Shown: in pieces, positions 51,301-59,620 of the stretch
How positions within the stretch are numbered: position 1 is the first letter of the stretch
Layout: every line of letters starts with the position of its first letter
Source of the DNA: Anseranas semipalmata
Lineage: Eukaryota > Chordata > Aves > Anseriformes > Anseranatidae
Length of the DNA stretch: 64,000 bases
Reading direction: 5' to 3'
Assembly (NCBI GenBank): GCA_013399115.1
Contig: VXAA01003401.1
Span: forward strand, 500,007 to 564,006
Translations under genes and position numbers: made by a program
Notes under the pieces: model-generated
Databases searched by the model: none
Told to the model about the DNA's origin: nothing
The model's input: only the letters and a program-made list of their open reading frames with translations

Positions 51301-54300
51301 TGTTGGAGAAACACCAGTTGATATGATTGATGAAGAAGTATATGAAGAATATCTCCTAAGTGTTAGAGTCAGTTGCTGATTAACCTGATGACACCCCAGG
51401 TTTGACCTTTTGTGACTGTGATCTGTGTGTGTTCAGGTACTTTGGAATAAAGCAGCATCTACCTATGTTAGGTTGCCACAGCATTCCAGTACCTTGGAAT
51501 AAGGGTGCAGTTTGCCGTTTTTTTCAGTGCTGGTTTCTTAAGTAGTTCAGTGTGAAGTTCTGCATTCTGTTCCTCTTGCGTGTGTGCTTTCCCTGCCCCG
51601 TTCCCCGAGGCGTCTTTTGGATCACACCATTCTGGTCTTACCTACGGAAGGCTTTTTGTATTTATGGCTGAGATGTTGAACTAACTACGGAGAACAGGTT
51701 GCTTGTCAAGGTCCTGCACATTCAGACTCACTGCAAATACTCAATCCTAAGTGTAGAGGACTTGCTGGCAAAATAAACACTAGTTGCAGTTAAATATTTG
51801 AGGTAAGGTTTTAGCATCTCAGAGGAGCTCCAGCCAACTGACAAACTGCAGACAGATGCTGCTTGCAGCCCTCTGTCAGATACATGAGATAACACAGCCA
51901 TCTGCACCCAGTGAGGAAGAGGATTTCTGCTTAGGGTCACGGGAGACGTCTGACCAAAGCTTAGTCTCCTTGTAGGACAGATGGAAGCATTGGCTGGCAA
52001 GGTGGGATAATGCCAAGAGGAATACCAGAATGGCCAGGTATCTCTGAAATTTAATGAGGGTGCCTGAATGTAACTTAGGGAATCACTTGATTTTGCTCGT
52101 TAATATGTTTATCACTTACTGTAAAGCAGGTACTATATGTGTTACAGCTTATTATTATTATTATTATTATGCAAACTAAGGTTCCCCACCATGACCTGTA
52201 AACTGGTTCTCTAGAGCTGACATTTGGGCAAAACTTCTCAGAAGTGCTGAAGTGAGTGGAGTAACTAAGAGCCTGCCTATGTGCTGTTCATGAGATTGAG
52301 ATTACAAAACTCTCCAGGCAGAAATCAAGAAACAACACAAATTTCTAAGCAGCCTACAGCTGAGAGTGAGAAGTCTTACTTTGGTCCAGTAAAATCTCTT
52401 AAGGAATAATTCCTTATTACTCTTCCCCCCCCGCCCCCAATCTTACCATCTCTTTCTCCTGTCTTGTCCTTAGTGTGCCTGTCTGTGGGAGTTCCTTCCT
52501 TACAACTCAAACTTGCATGTTTTGCCTTTTCTTATACTTCTGTTCCCTGAGCTGTATACTTCTACGCGGTGTCTCTTTTCTTGCCTATCTAAATGTTGCT
52601 TTTCCCCTGTCAAGCCATCAAAGCTATCTCAAGTTGCTGACAGGTACTGTATTACTGCCCTTACACTTGATGCAATTCACTATCCTGCTTTCTTCATAAC
52701 CTGTCTTCTGGCATTTGTAGCAGGACTATCTCCACTTCCTTTCCAGACATCATCATCTCCATCGCATTTGCCTTTCCTTCCTTCCAGAAGCTTTTCTTAT
52801 ATACTGAAGTAACCTCTGTTCTGCTGTGGCTTCTGTGTATGCAGTAACAGCTGTATGATCCTCCTTCAACTTACCAACACAAAACCAGAATGTTTTGTAG
52901 GAAAAGGGATAAAATATGTACACATCTGAAGATGTGGCACTGTGACTGACTTTGTTTTACCTTATTATTTTGCATAATAGGCTTTTCTCTGTTAAACCCA
53001 TTAGTCATTTTCCCTTGGATTTAGCTGCAAACTCCTCATGCTCTCCATACTGGGAAAGTTCAAAGTTGCCAAAATTTTACATATGGAATGGAATCAAAAT
53101 CTGTAGCATGTAAGCACTTTTTGAAAAGTGCCTTTAAGTGTCTTTCTTTGCGTCCTTTTTGCTCCCCATCCCTTACCTAATATGGGACTGTACTGTCACA
53201 GTGCCAGCGCTGGAATGCAGTTAGGCTTCCGTGCCCAGCTGAGCCCTTCGATGGCCCCAACCTGGAGATAACTCCAGCACGGGGGGAGCTGCTCACTGCC
53301 TGGGATGTTCATGGCATGCCATGGGCTCCTTTCTTTCTCCAAGATTCTATTCACTGCACTTGAAACACGAGGAAGACAAATGATTCTAATCAACAGGACA
53401 ATCCTTGTAGTTATCCCCTTACTCTTAATGATTCTTTTTCTAAACTCCCATTTTGCATAATTAGCTTAACTTCTAAGGAAAGGCAAAAAGGGTATACAGT
53501 GAGATGTTGTAGCAGATTTATTCACTTATATTTTCATGTAAGTGAACTTGCACAGTTGCCAAACTGTTTCTTTTAACTAAAATCCAATTATTCAGATTTG
53601 GTTTTGTGCCTAAGGGCAACTCCAAACTGAGCTATTTTGTAGTTGAGGATTTCTGCAGCATGAGAAAACTGCTGAGGAACAGACAGTCTGTTCTGCTTCT
53701 GCTCTTGTCTTGGGTCTTAAGACCCAAAATAATTCAGGAGTTGCCTAGAACTGCCTTTCTCCAGCTTAGTGCAGGACTAGACAAAGGAGGTGGACAAGGC
53801 TTGGGTTTGCACACTGCATTGTGTAATTCCTTACACGTAGGTTGTATAAAGGAAATAAGCAGTGCTGAGCAGAGTCCACCCCTAAGGCCCTAAATGCTAG
53901 TTTCTGTGCCTGGCATAGCTCTACAAAGAGCTTTTAACTCCTGCTGTTTTCATCCACTTGCTCACCTTTTTATGCTGTTTTGCAGGTGATCCTGCTATCT
54001 GTACTAAACAATGGAGTGAACAAGCACCACCTGCTGAAAGTGAGCTGAAAGAAAAATTCTAAACCTTAGGTGGCTGCAGAATTAGTTTTCAAATGGCTTT
54101 CCTCTCCTTAAAGTTTGAGCTTACTTCTGTACTGTTTCCTCTTGTCTTCATGTGGCTTGGGGCATGGACTGCGTCCTTACTGTCTTCATACCACCACCCT
54201 CAGGTCCCTGGAGAATCTGGGCAATGAAAACACAGTCAATTAGAACTTTTCAGGTGCTACATAACATGTTTCTTTAGTTGCTTCAAGACTATTGTGCTGG

Positions 54301-57300
54301 TCAGTATATGTAAAACTGCACTTTCCAAGTGGCATCTACAGATCCTTCTGGTTCACTGCAGTCTAGTCCTGTTAGGCACAGGAAAAAAAAAAAAAAAAAA
54401 AAANNNNNNNNNNNNNNNNNNNNNNNNNNNNNNNNNNNNNNNNNNNNNNNNNNNNNNNNNNAAAAAAAAAAAAAAAGTGTCCAAAGGTGGCTAAACGTCA
54501 CACTGAAGAAAGGAAAATGTTGTCAAGCAACTGAAAAGACCAATAGAATGGATTTCTTATCAGTCTAATAATGAAATAGGCCTGCACCTGGAGCTTACAC
54601 TGTTTGAAGACAGAGTTCAGGAATTGGAACTCACATAACTCTAGTGTGACATAGACAAAAAAAAGTTTTGCCAATTTCTTTATCTGTAAAACATTTCTTA
54701 CTGTGTGTCCCTAGTGCAACGGATAGCTGCTCTTGGTAACAGAGGTGTTCATAGAATCACAGAATGGTTTGGGTTGGAAGGGACCTTAAAGCCCATCCAA
54801 TTCCAAACCCCTGCCATGGGCAGGGACACCTCCCACCAGACCAGGTTGCCCAAAGCCCCATCCAACCTGGCCTTGAGCACTTCCAGGGATGGGGCATCCA
54901 CAGCTGCTCTGGGCAACCTGTTCCAGTGCCTCACCACCCTCAAATTAACCACCCTTTAATTAACCACAATTTAAAGAAACAAAAAAGGAGGAGCAAAACC
55001 TTGAGTTCTTTTGTAGCCTTCAGATTCCTCTCTCAGGTGACTGTAATAGTTATTAGAGAGTGTTTCTGTTGTATTTCAGTGGCTGCAGCTGATCAAGATG
55101 TTAATTACAATTGCTTTTGAAGAGGCAGCAGGATTACTCCCTGGTGGCAGAGTCAAATGTAAATTCAGATGTTCTGGGGAGTTTGGAAACAAAGGAGCAG
55201 GGTTCTGAGGCACATGGGTAGGGATGTCCAAAAGGGCCATGAAAACATTCCCCAGATAGGATTTTGGAACAGGATTTGTGCCATTTAAAAACACTGCAAG
55301 TACCTCAGAGCACCAGCTTGAAAAAGCTGGTGTTTTGGAGCCACCTTCTGTCTGTGTAATTACACTACACTACAAGACTAATTTTTGTTTTGTGATGTTA
55401 AACATCAGAAGATCACAGATTTATCACTTTTAAAAAGGCAACAGCACTGCAATAGCTATACATTGCCTTCCCATACAGTTTTATAGACTGTAAACCCTCA
55501 GTCTGTAGTGGTCAGTCTGTCCTTGGAGACTTCAGCAGGCTTTCTGTGCTTGATATTACTTCCTGCGCTCTGGACTAAATTGGTGGGCAGAAGCAAAACT
55601 GGCAAACAGAAATACAGGGCTTTTGATGTGGAAAGACACCCTGAAGTGAATCTCTTCTGTAGCAGCGATGATCTATTTTGGCAATGTTGCAGTTGTTTTA
55701 TGTTACTTAGACACTAACCTCTTAGGAGATGAGCTGAGGATCCAAGGTGTAATGTGGTGACGCTGTCAATTCTCTCCACAGACAGTACTACTGGTATGAT
55801 GAGCGGGGAAAGAAGATCAAGTGCACTGCTCCTCAGTATGTTGACTTTGTCATGAGTTCAGTACAGAAACTGGTGACAGATGAGGACGTCTTTCCAACAA
55901 AATACGGTATGCTTGCCTTTGGACAGGTGCTTCCTGTGGTTCTTTGCAGATGCCATGAGTAAGGTGGAAGTTGGCATTCAGCATATATATTAAAACCAGA
56001 CAGCTTTCACTTTCCTTTTTTTATTGAAGGGAGATTTTAATCTTGGTTCATTTGTGCAGCAGCAAAGACTTGCACTGTTGGCACAGGAACTGGGGTGAAA
56101 GTCTCCGAATCCTGTCCCCTTGGCTTACATTTCATCATCAGAACATCTTTTTCTTTAAGTGTTTTGAGATCTTCTAGGAAAAAGCCTGTATTGGGAGAGG
56201 ACAAAAACTGTCAGTATGGGGGTATTTAACAAAGTGTGTTAGTAAAAAACAACAACAAGGTTAAATTTTACTAACATTTCCTTTGGGGCTCTGATGCATT
56301 AAGGGGGAAATAAATTGCATTGCCAGGAATGTGGTTAGTCTTTCTTGCCCAACCTGGCCTTGCCTCACGGATTGTTTAGAGTCCCCCTTCCCCTCCAAAG
56401 ATTAAATAAGAACATGATTTCTAAGGACTGAAAAGCAACAGAAAAGTAATTTTAACTCAAATTTTTATCTTAACAAGATTGCTACATGCAATGCCTTTGA
56501 TTAAGGAAAAAAAACAGAAACCTGTTGAGCAGAAGTTATCGCAGATGGGCTTAATCAGTTCTAAAAGCAGCTGGCTTCTTGCGCCCCTTCACCAGATAAT
56601 TGGGGGACTAGGATATTACAGTGTCATAAATGTTAAGCTGATAGCATTTACTTATAAGCATCTGGAAGGAGGCAGTGCCTAGTAAGCCAGCTGCAGTTGA
56701 GGAGGTTTCTTTGTTGTTGTTTTTGTTTTAGATATGCCAATTCAAAGGGCAATGAGGGCCTTTCGTGTAAGTGATTTGTCAATGTGGCCAAGGTATACTA
56801 TAGACCAGTAACATACTTCCTATTATACGTCATGCATAGGACATCAGTTTTTTCTTTTTTGCTTGCCTCAGTTTCACTTTCAGCATCACCAACAGTGGTT
56901 GTCCAACAATTGTCTTTTACAATGAGGGCACGGTACTGCTTCAGCAAGCATTTGGACTGCACCTGATAGAAGGGAGCTAGTATTTCCTTCCATTTCTTTG
57001 CCCATTTGATAGAATTTCAATATTGAAATGAGGGAAGTCTGCCTAGTACCTTAGCTTCCATTTCATGATCTGTTAATTGGTCTCCCAACTATTATGCACT
57101 TCCAGCGGAAAAATCGGCTACTCCTGGACAAACTAGATAAGAACTCAGAAGAACCTCTCATTATTTTTACAGCCAGTATCAAAAAATGTTGTGGTTTAAA
57201 GAATGATTACATTTTCTTCCTGATTTTTGAACCTTAGGGTTTAAAAGCTTAACTTTAAATGAAAATGCTTAAAACTTTAAATTCTTGCCCTGCAGTCTTG

Positions 57301-57768
57301 TAAAAAGAAGTTGAGAAGATGATATAGGGCCCACAGGTTGTCTGCTCTTTAAGGTGGGCTGGTTGCACTTACCCGTAGCTTGGCCAGAACAAATGCTGCT
57401 GTGGGGCTCAAGGTGACCAGCTGGAACTGTCATGGTGTTTCTCTGTCTTCCTTTCAGGCAAGGAATTCCCAAACTCGTTCGAGTCCTTAGTGAAGAAGAT
57501 CTGCAAGTACCTGTTCCACGTGCTGGCCCATATCTACTCCTCACACTTTAAGGAGACTTTGGCACTGGAGCTGCACGGACATTTAAACACGCTCTACACA
57601 CACTTTATCCTATTCATCAGGGAGTTCAACCTGGTGGACCCTAAAGAGACCACCATCATGGACGACCTCACAGAGGTCCTCTGCAGCAGCAGTGGGAGCA
57701 GCAGTAACGGGAGCGGCAATGGGAGCAGCAACAGCGCAGGAGCACAGAACCATGTGAAAGAGAGATGA
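27215..57768 (+). CDS. MOB2: MOB kinase activator 2, gene-level CDS (5 exons, spliced)
   Basis: Known of the family: MOB2 is a small globular adaptor that binds the N-terminal region of the NDR1/2 kinases (STK38, STK38L), competes there with MOB1, and has been linked to neurite growth and DNA-damage signalling. Seen here: joining 27215-27324, 47875-48035, 49255-49348, 55782-55906 and 57458-57768 gives one uninterrupted frame of 266 residues, or 240 from the internal ATG at 27293. All junctions are GT-AG. In 240-residue numbering, the conserved REIDLNEW segment is at 53-60. The MOB zinc ligands are complete: Cys83 and Cys88 (CTGESC) and His162 and His167 (HIYSSH). The C-terminus is a Ser/Gly/Asn-rich tail ending in QNHVKER. 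Length and sequence fit vertebrate MOB2 and not MOB1 or MOB3. No frameshift or premature stop is present. Identification is by recognition of the protein and was not checked by a search. Confidence 0.95.
36505..36556 (-). mobile_element. Very short CR1 LINE 3' tail
   Basis: The + strand reads acagaattacagaatgttag, then gggttggaagggaccataga. This is the antisense of the last 50 or so bases of CR1, including the degenerate terminal octamer repeats. It is a severely 5'-truncated insertion on the minus strand. Confidence 0.75.
38440..40030. other. GC- and CpG-enriched intronic stretch
   Basis: Within the first intron this 1.6-kb stretch is clearly GC-richer than its surroundings and retains many CpGs, in three denser pockets (about 38450-38590, 39040-39180 and 39400-39660 continuing to 40010). 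It could be an internal promoter or enhancer. A GT donor after gttctggcag near 39176 follows an ATG at 39140, but the phase does not fit exon 2. Confidence 0.4.
44925..44984 (+). other. Possible 60-base cassette exon in MOB2 intron 1
   Basis: A long pyrimidine tract (about 44889-44922, rich in CTCCTC) ends in ctcag at 44924. Exactly 60 bases later the sequence is CTGAG followed by gtaaag. Both splice sites look strong. Spliced after exon 1 the frame would read G-AGG-CTC-CTA-GCT-GAC and reach TGA ten codons in, so inclusion would truncate MOB2. It could be a poison exon, a 5' UTR exon of another transcript, or a decoy pair of sites. Confidence 0.3.
44985..47874 (+). other. MOB2: MOB2 intron 1, right part
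   Basis: This is intronic DNA up to the acceptor of exon 2. It contains a 16-base A run at 47164-47179 and AT-rich unique sequence. Frames at 45349-45627 and 46355-46672 are longer than average but have no recognised domain, splice signals or codon bias, and I treat them as chance. Confidence 0.75.
47875..48035 (+). CDS. MOB2: MOB2 exon 2
   Basis: The acceptor is a pyrimidine tract ending in tcttgcag at 47874 and the donor is gtgagt after 48035. The first base completes a codon split with exon 1 and the last base (A) begins a Thr codon. The exon encodes 53 whole residues from KSKGKPNGKKP to NEWLASN. This is the basic N-terminal segment followed by the YLEPEYTKSRITDFEFKEL stretch and the REIDLNEW helix, a region that in MOB1 contributes to kinase contact. 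The same exon would serve every first exon discussed for this gene, because all end two bases into a codon. Confidence 0.97.
48036..49254 (+). other. MOB2: MOB2 intron 2
   Basis: A 1,219-base intron with donor gtgagt and acceptor tttttcag. No repeat or exon is recognised inside it. Confidence 0.9.
49255..49348 (+). CDS. MOB2: MOB2 exon 3 (first half of zinc site)
   Basis: The acceptor is tttttcag at 49254 and the donor gtaagt follows 49348. The exon encodes TTTFFHHINLQYSTISEF, then CTGESCQTMAVCN, and ends two bases into a Thr codon. The two cysteines of the CX4C pair (Cys83 and Cys88) are the first half of the structural zinc site of MOB proteins. The flanking introns are 1,219 and 6,433 bases. 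Confidence 0.97.
52151..52170. repeat. (ATT)n microsatellite
   Basis: About seven uninterrupted ATT units, likely polymorphic. Confidence 0.9.
54383..54476. repeat. Poly(A) run interrupted by a 58-base assembly gap
   Basis: Twenty-one A (54383-54403), then 58 N (54404-54461), then 15 A (54462-54476). The gap most likely reflects failure to read through the homopolymer or a longer A-rich repeat. The real length and composition are unknown. Translated frames across it are meaningless. Confidence 0.9.
54751..54942 (-). mobile_element. CR1 LINE, 5'-truncated, antisense in MOB2 intron 3
   Basis: The + strand begins atagaatcacagaatggttt, continues gggttggaagggacctta, then ccatgggcagggacacctcc, gccccatccaacctggcctt and gctctgggcaacctgttcca. 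This is the exact reverse complement of the avian CR1 3' region. The 3' end (left) keeps the terminal octamer-like sequence and there is no poly(A) tail, both typical of CR1. It is the least diverged CR1 in the window, so it is probably the youngest. It sits about 840 bases upstream of exon 4. Confidence 0.95.
55311..55332 (+). other. 9-bp perfect hairpin with GAAA tetraloop
   Basis: CACCAGCTT (55311-55319), loop GAAA, then AAGCTGGTG (55324-55332), followed by TTTT. With flanking wobble pairs the stem can extend by about three more pairs. It lies in intron 3, about 450 bases before exon 4. No RNA family is recognised. Confidence 0.5.
55782..55906 (+). CDS. MOB2: MOB2 exon 4
   Basis: The acceptor is ctccacag at 55781. 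A second AG four bases on would break the frame, so 55782 is the correct start. The donor is gtatgc after 55906. The exon encodes QYYWYDERGKKIKCTAPQYV, then DFVMSSVQKLVTDEDVFPTK and Y, and ends one base into a Gly codon. This is the conserved central MOB segment (about residues 97-137). Confidence 0.97.
55907..57457 (+). other. MOB2: MOB2 intron 4
   Basis: A 1,551-base intron with donor gtatgc and acceptor tcctttcag. Nothing else is recognised inside. Confidence 0.9.
57458..57768 (+). CDS. MOB2: MOB2 exon 5 (last coding exon, stop codon)
   Basis: The acceptor is tcctttcag at 57457 and the stop TGA is at 57766-57768. The exon begins by completing Gly138 and encodes the C-terminal half of the fold: KEFPNSFESLVKKICKYLF, then the HVLAHIYSSH zinc-ligand helix (His162 and His167), the LALELHGHLNTLYTHFILF helix and the FNLVDPKETTIMDDLTEVL segment. 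A low-complexity tail follows (about residues 213-232, Ser, Gly and Asn from AGC/GGG/AAC codons) before the conserved ending AQNHVKER. An unspliced ATG at 57490 is internal to the exon and is not a start. Confidence 0.97.
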
Positions 57769-57826
57769 GCCCTCCTACAGGATCTAAACTAACATTAAAA
57801 ACAATATTATATATTATGTGTGTATG

Positions 57827-57854
57827 TGTATGTATATGTTCAGATATACATACA
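57827..57854 (+). other. Perfect 11-bp hairpin in MOB2 3' UTR
   Basis: TGTATGTATAT at 57827-57837 is followed by a six-base loop GTTCAG and its exact reverse complement ATATACATACA at 57844-57854. It sits about 60 bases after the stop codon in an alternating purine-pyrimidine stretch. It could be an RNA structural element or simply a by-product of a TG/TA-rich repeat. Confidence 0.6.
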
Positions 57855-58542
57855 GACATATACAGCAATGAAAGATGAAAGAAATTATGCTGCCACCACA
57901 GGACGTGTAGTCATATGGGACTGTATGGAGCTTTGGTTTAATGCGCCACCTGGCGAGAAGTTGCACCAATTTTATTTTATTTTCTGTCCACTCCTCCTTT
58001 TACCTATTCAGATGGATGATGAGTGCTGTTTTTAGAGAAGAGCCAAGCTTGAGAGTGGAGCCACTCTTGGCTTTTTTTGGTTTGGTTGTTTTGGTTTTTC
58101 TTTCTTTGGTCTTGAGTGCAAGCCCTTTGTCTTTCTAGGATGGTGGTCCTGCCATTTTAAAAGTATCTATTATATTATAAGAAGTGACTTTTACTTTGAA
58201 GTGGCTTAAAATGCAGATTTGTTTGTTTTTTGGGGGGTGGGGTGGTTTTTTGGTTTGGTTTTACATAGACTGCCCCTCATCCCCTGCCAAAAACTCCCCA
58301 GTTGAGTGCATCTTGCCCTTTGCTAGCTTGGAATGGGAAGAAACTCCTGGCTTGACTAGAGTAGCAACTAGGGGCTTGCTACGTGCTGAGAGTGGGCATG
58401 ATTCTCCAGTTGTCCCATCTGCCTGGTCACAACGTGTGAACGTGCAAGAGGATCCACAAGCCTTTCTGCTTATTGCTCCTACAAAATATATGCTCTCTTC
58501 TCTGCTCCCCCCGCCTCCTCTTTTCCCAGGCACATCTATATG

Positions 58543-58548
58543 AATAAA
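58543..58548 (+). terminator. MOB2: Poly(A) signal AATAAA, possible proximal MOB2 end
   Basis: A canonical AATAAA lies 775 bases after the stop codon. The downstream 40 bases (ggagtaggatcactggagtc) are not clearly T/GT-rich, so I consider it weaker than the hexamer at 58731. Confidence 0.4.
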
Positions 58549-58730
58549 AGGAGTAGGATCACTGGAGTCTAAAACCAATGTGCGAGATCCACCACCGTTT
58601 GCTTCCCATTGAATGGAGACCCGGGGAGGGAGGAGAAGGGTACATTGAGTCCGTCACCGCCTGTGCTAGAAAGATGGCTGTTGGCATAAAATTATATTGT
58701 TGGCTTATTTTAGTTCATCTGTTCTATAAT

Positions 58731-58736
58731 AATAAA
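58731..58736 (+). terminator. MOB2: Poly(A) signal AATAAA, probable distal MOB2 end
   Basis: A canonical AATAAA lies 963 bases after the stop codon. The sequence just after it is T- and TG-rich (about 58755-58775: tttgtttttgtgtttgcagc), as expected of a downstream element. This makes it the stronger of the two hexamers. Confidence 0.6.
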
Positions 58737-58755
58737 AACAAATCTATCAGCCATA

Positions 58756-59330
58756 AGCTTTGTTTTTGTGTTTGCAGCGTCAAAAGTCACTGAAATACAC
58801 CCCTAAAGCTTCCCTGTCACCACTGAATGCCGTTAACCATGCGGTCAATCAGCTTTATGAACAGTTCTGTGTCTTCCACCCTGTAATCTAGCATTAATAA
58901 TCAATTTCTTACCTTTTCTGGTATTGCTAGGAACCTCCTCCCCAGGTAAACCTGCAGACTCCAAGGGTAAGCAACACATGGAAAGGAACAAATTTCCTGT
59001 TTGTACATACTTAAATTCTGTAGATCTAGTGGGCTCCTGGATACTTTGCAGCAAATAGTGTATCGCAGTATCTGGATCAATATTGTATCTGGACAGTAAT
59101 ATTAGTCTTTCTTCTCATGTCCACTGAATTATGGCACTCCACATTTCCAGTTGGGAGAATGCCAAGTTTTGCTTACAGTTGTGCTTCTACCAAATCTGCA
59201 GCAAACACTCTTTGGGAATTGTTTGTTACTGCTTTTAAATCATTAGCCTGAGGTATATACATTATTAATAACTGACATGGCATGAATCCTAGAAAGGTTT
59301 CCTGAATGAGCTCTGTAACCACACTGGAAG
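58756..59330. other. Intergenic DNA downstream of MOB2
   Basis: No gene or repeat recognised. Confidence 0.5.
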
Positions 59331-59620
59331 TCAGTAGAAAGGGGAAAAGGAGAGCAAGTGCAAGAGCAATGAGAACAACTGCAAAGAGAAAAGACAAGGA
59401 GAGGCACAAGTACAAAAAAGCACAGGCAAGAAGGGAAGAAAAAAGAAGCAGAACAAGTAAGAAAAAAAGTGTGTGAAGAAGTATGCAAGAGCAACCACAA
59501 GTAAAGGAAGAAAAAGCTGCAAGTGAGAATAAAAGCAAGAAGTCAGGAAAAAAAGAGCAAAAAAGGCACGAGTACGGGAAAAGGCAAGTGGAGGAGCGAG
59601 TGAGAAAACAACCTCAGCTT
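59331..59620. repeat. Purine-rich, degenerate repeat block
   Basis: About 290 bases are almost entirely A, G and scattered C on the + strand, with very few T. Short words recur: gcaagagcaa (near 59363 and 59488), ggcacaagtac and ggcacgagtac (near 59403 and 59566), plus many aaaagcaag-like units. The recurring words are not evenly spaced, so it is a degenerate simple or minisatellite-like repeat. The hydrophobic Leu/Phe/Ser-rich frames on the opposite strand are by-products of the bias. Confidence 0.6.

Larger units (their letters stand above)
49349..55781 (+). other. MOB2: MOB2 intron 3
   Basis: A 6,433-base intron with donor gtaagt and acceptor ctccacag. It holds an ATT trinucleotide repeat (52151-52170), an A-rich run with an assembly gap (54383-54476), a well preserved antisense CR1 (54751-54942) and a perfect 9-bp hairpin with a GAAA loop (55311-55332). 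No additional exon is recognised. Confidence 0.9.
57769..58755 (+). other. MOB2: MOB2 3' untranslated region
   Basis: This is the sequence after the MOB2 stop codon up to just past the AATAAA at 58731. It contains an alternating TG/TA stretch with a perfect hairpin (57827-57854), a G-rich run (58232-58245), T/G-rich sequence around 58060-58110, and two AATAAA hexamers (58543 and 58731). No coding potential is seen. The end point is inferred from the second hexamer; usage of the first would give a UTR about 190 bases shorter. Confidence 0.75.

Noticed and set aside
51328..51392. TTGATGA and later CTGA words, as in a C/D-box small nucleolar RNA in intron 3
   Set aside because: No terminal stem pairs the flanks and the spacing is ambiguous. 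These short words are common.
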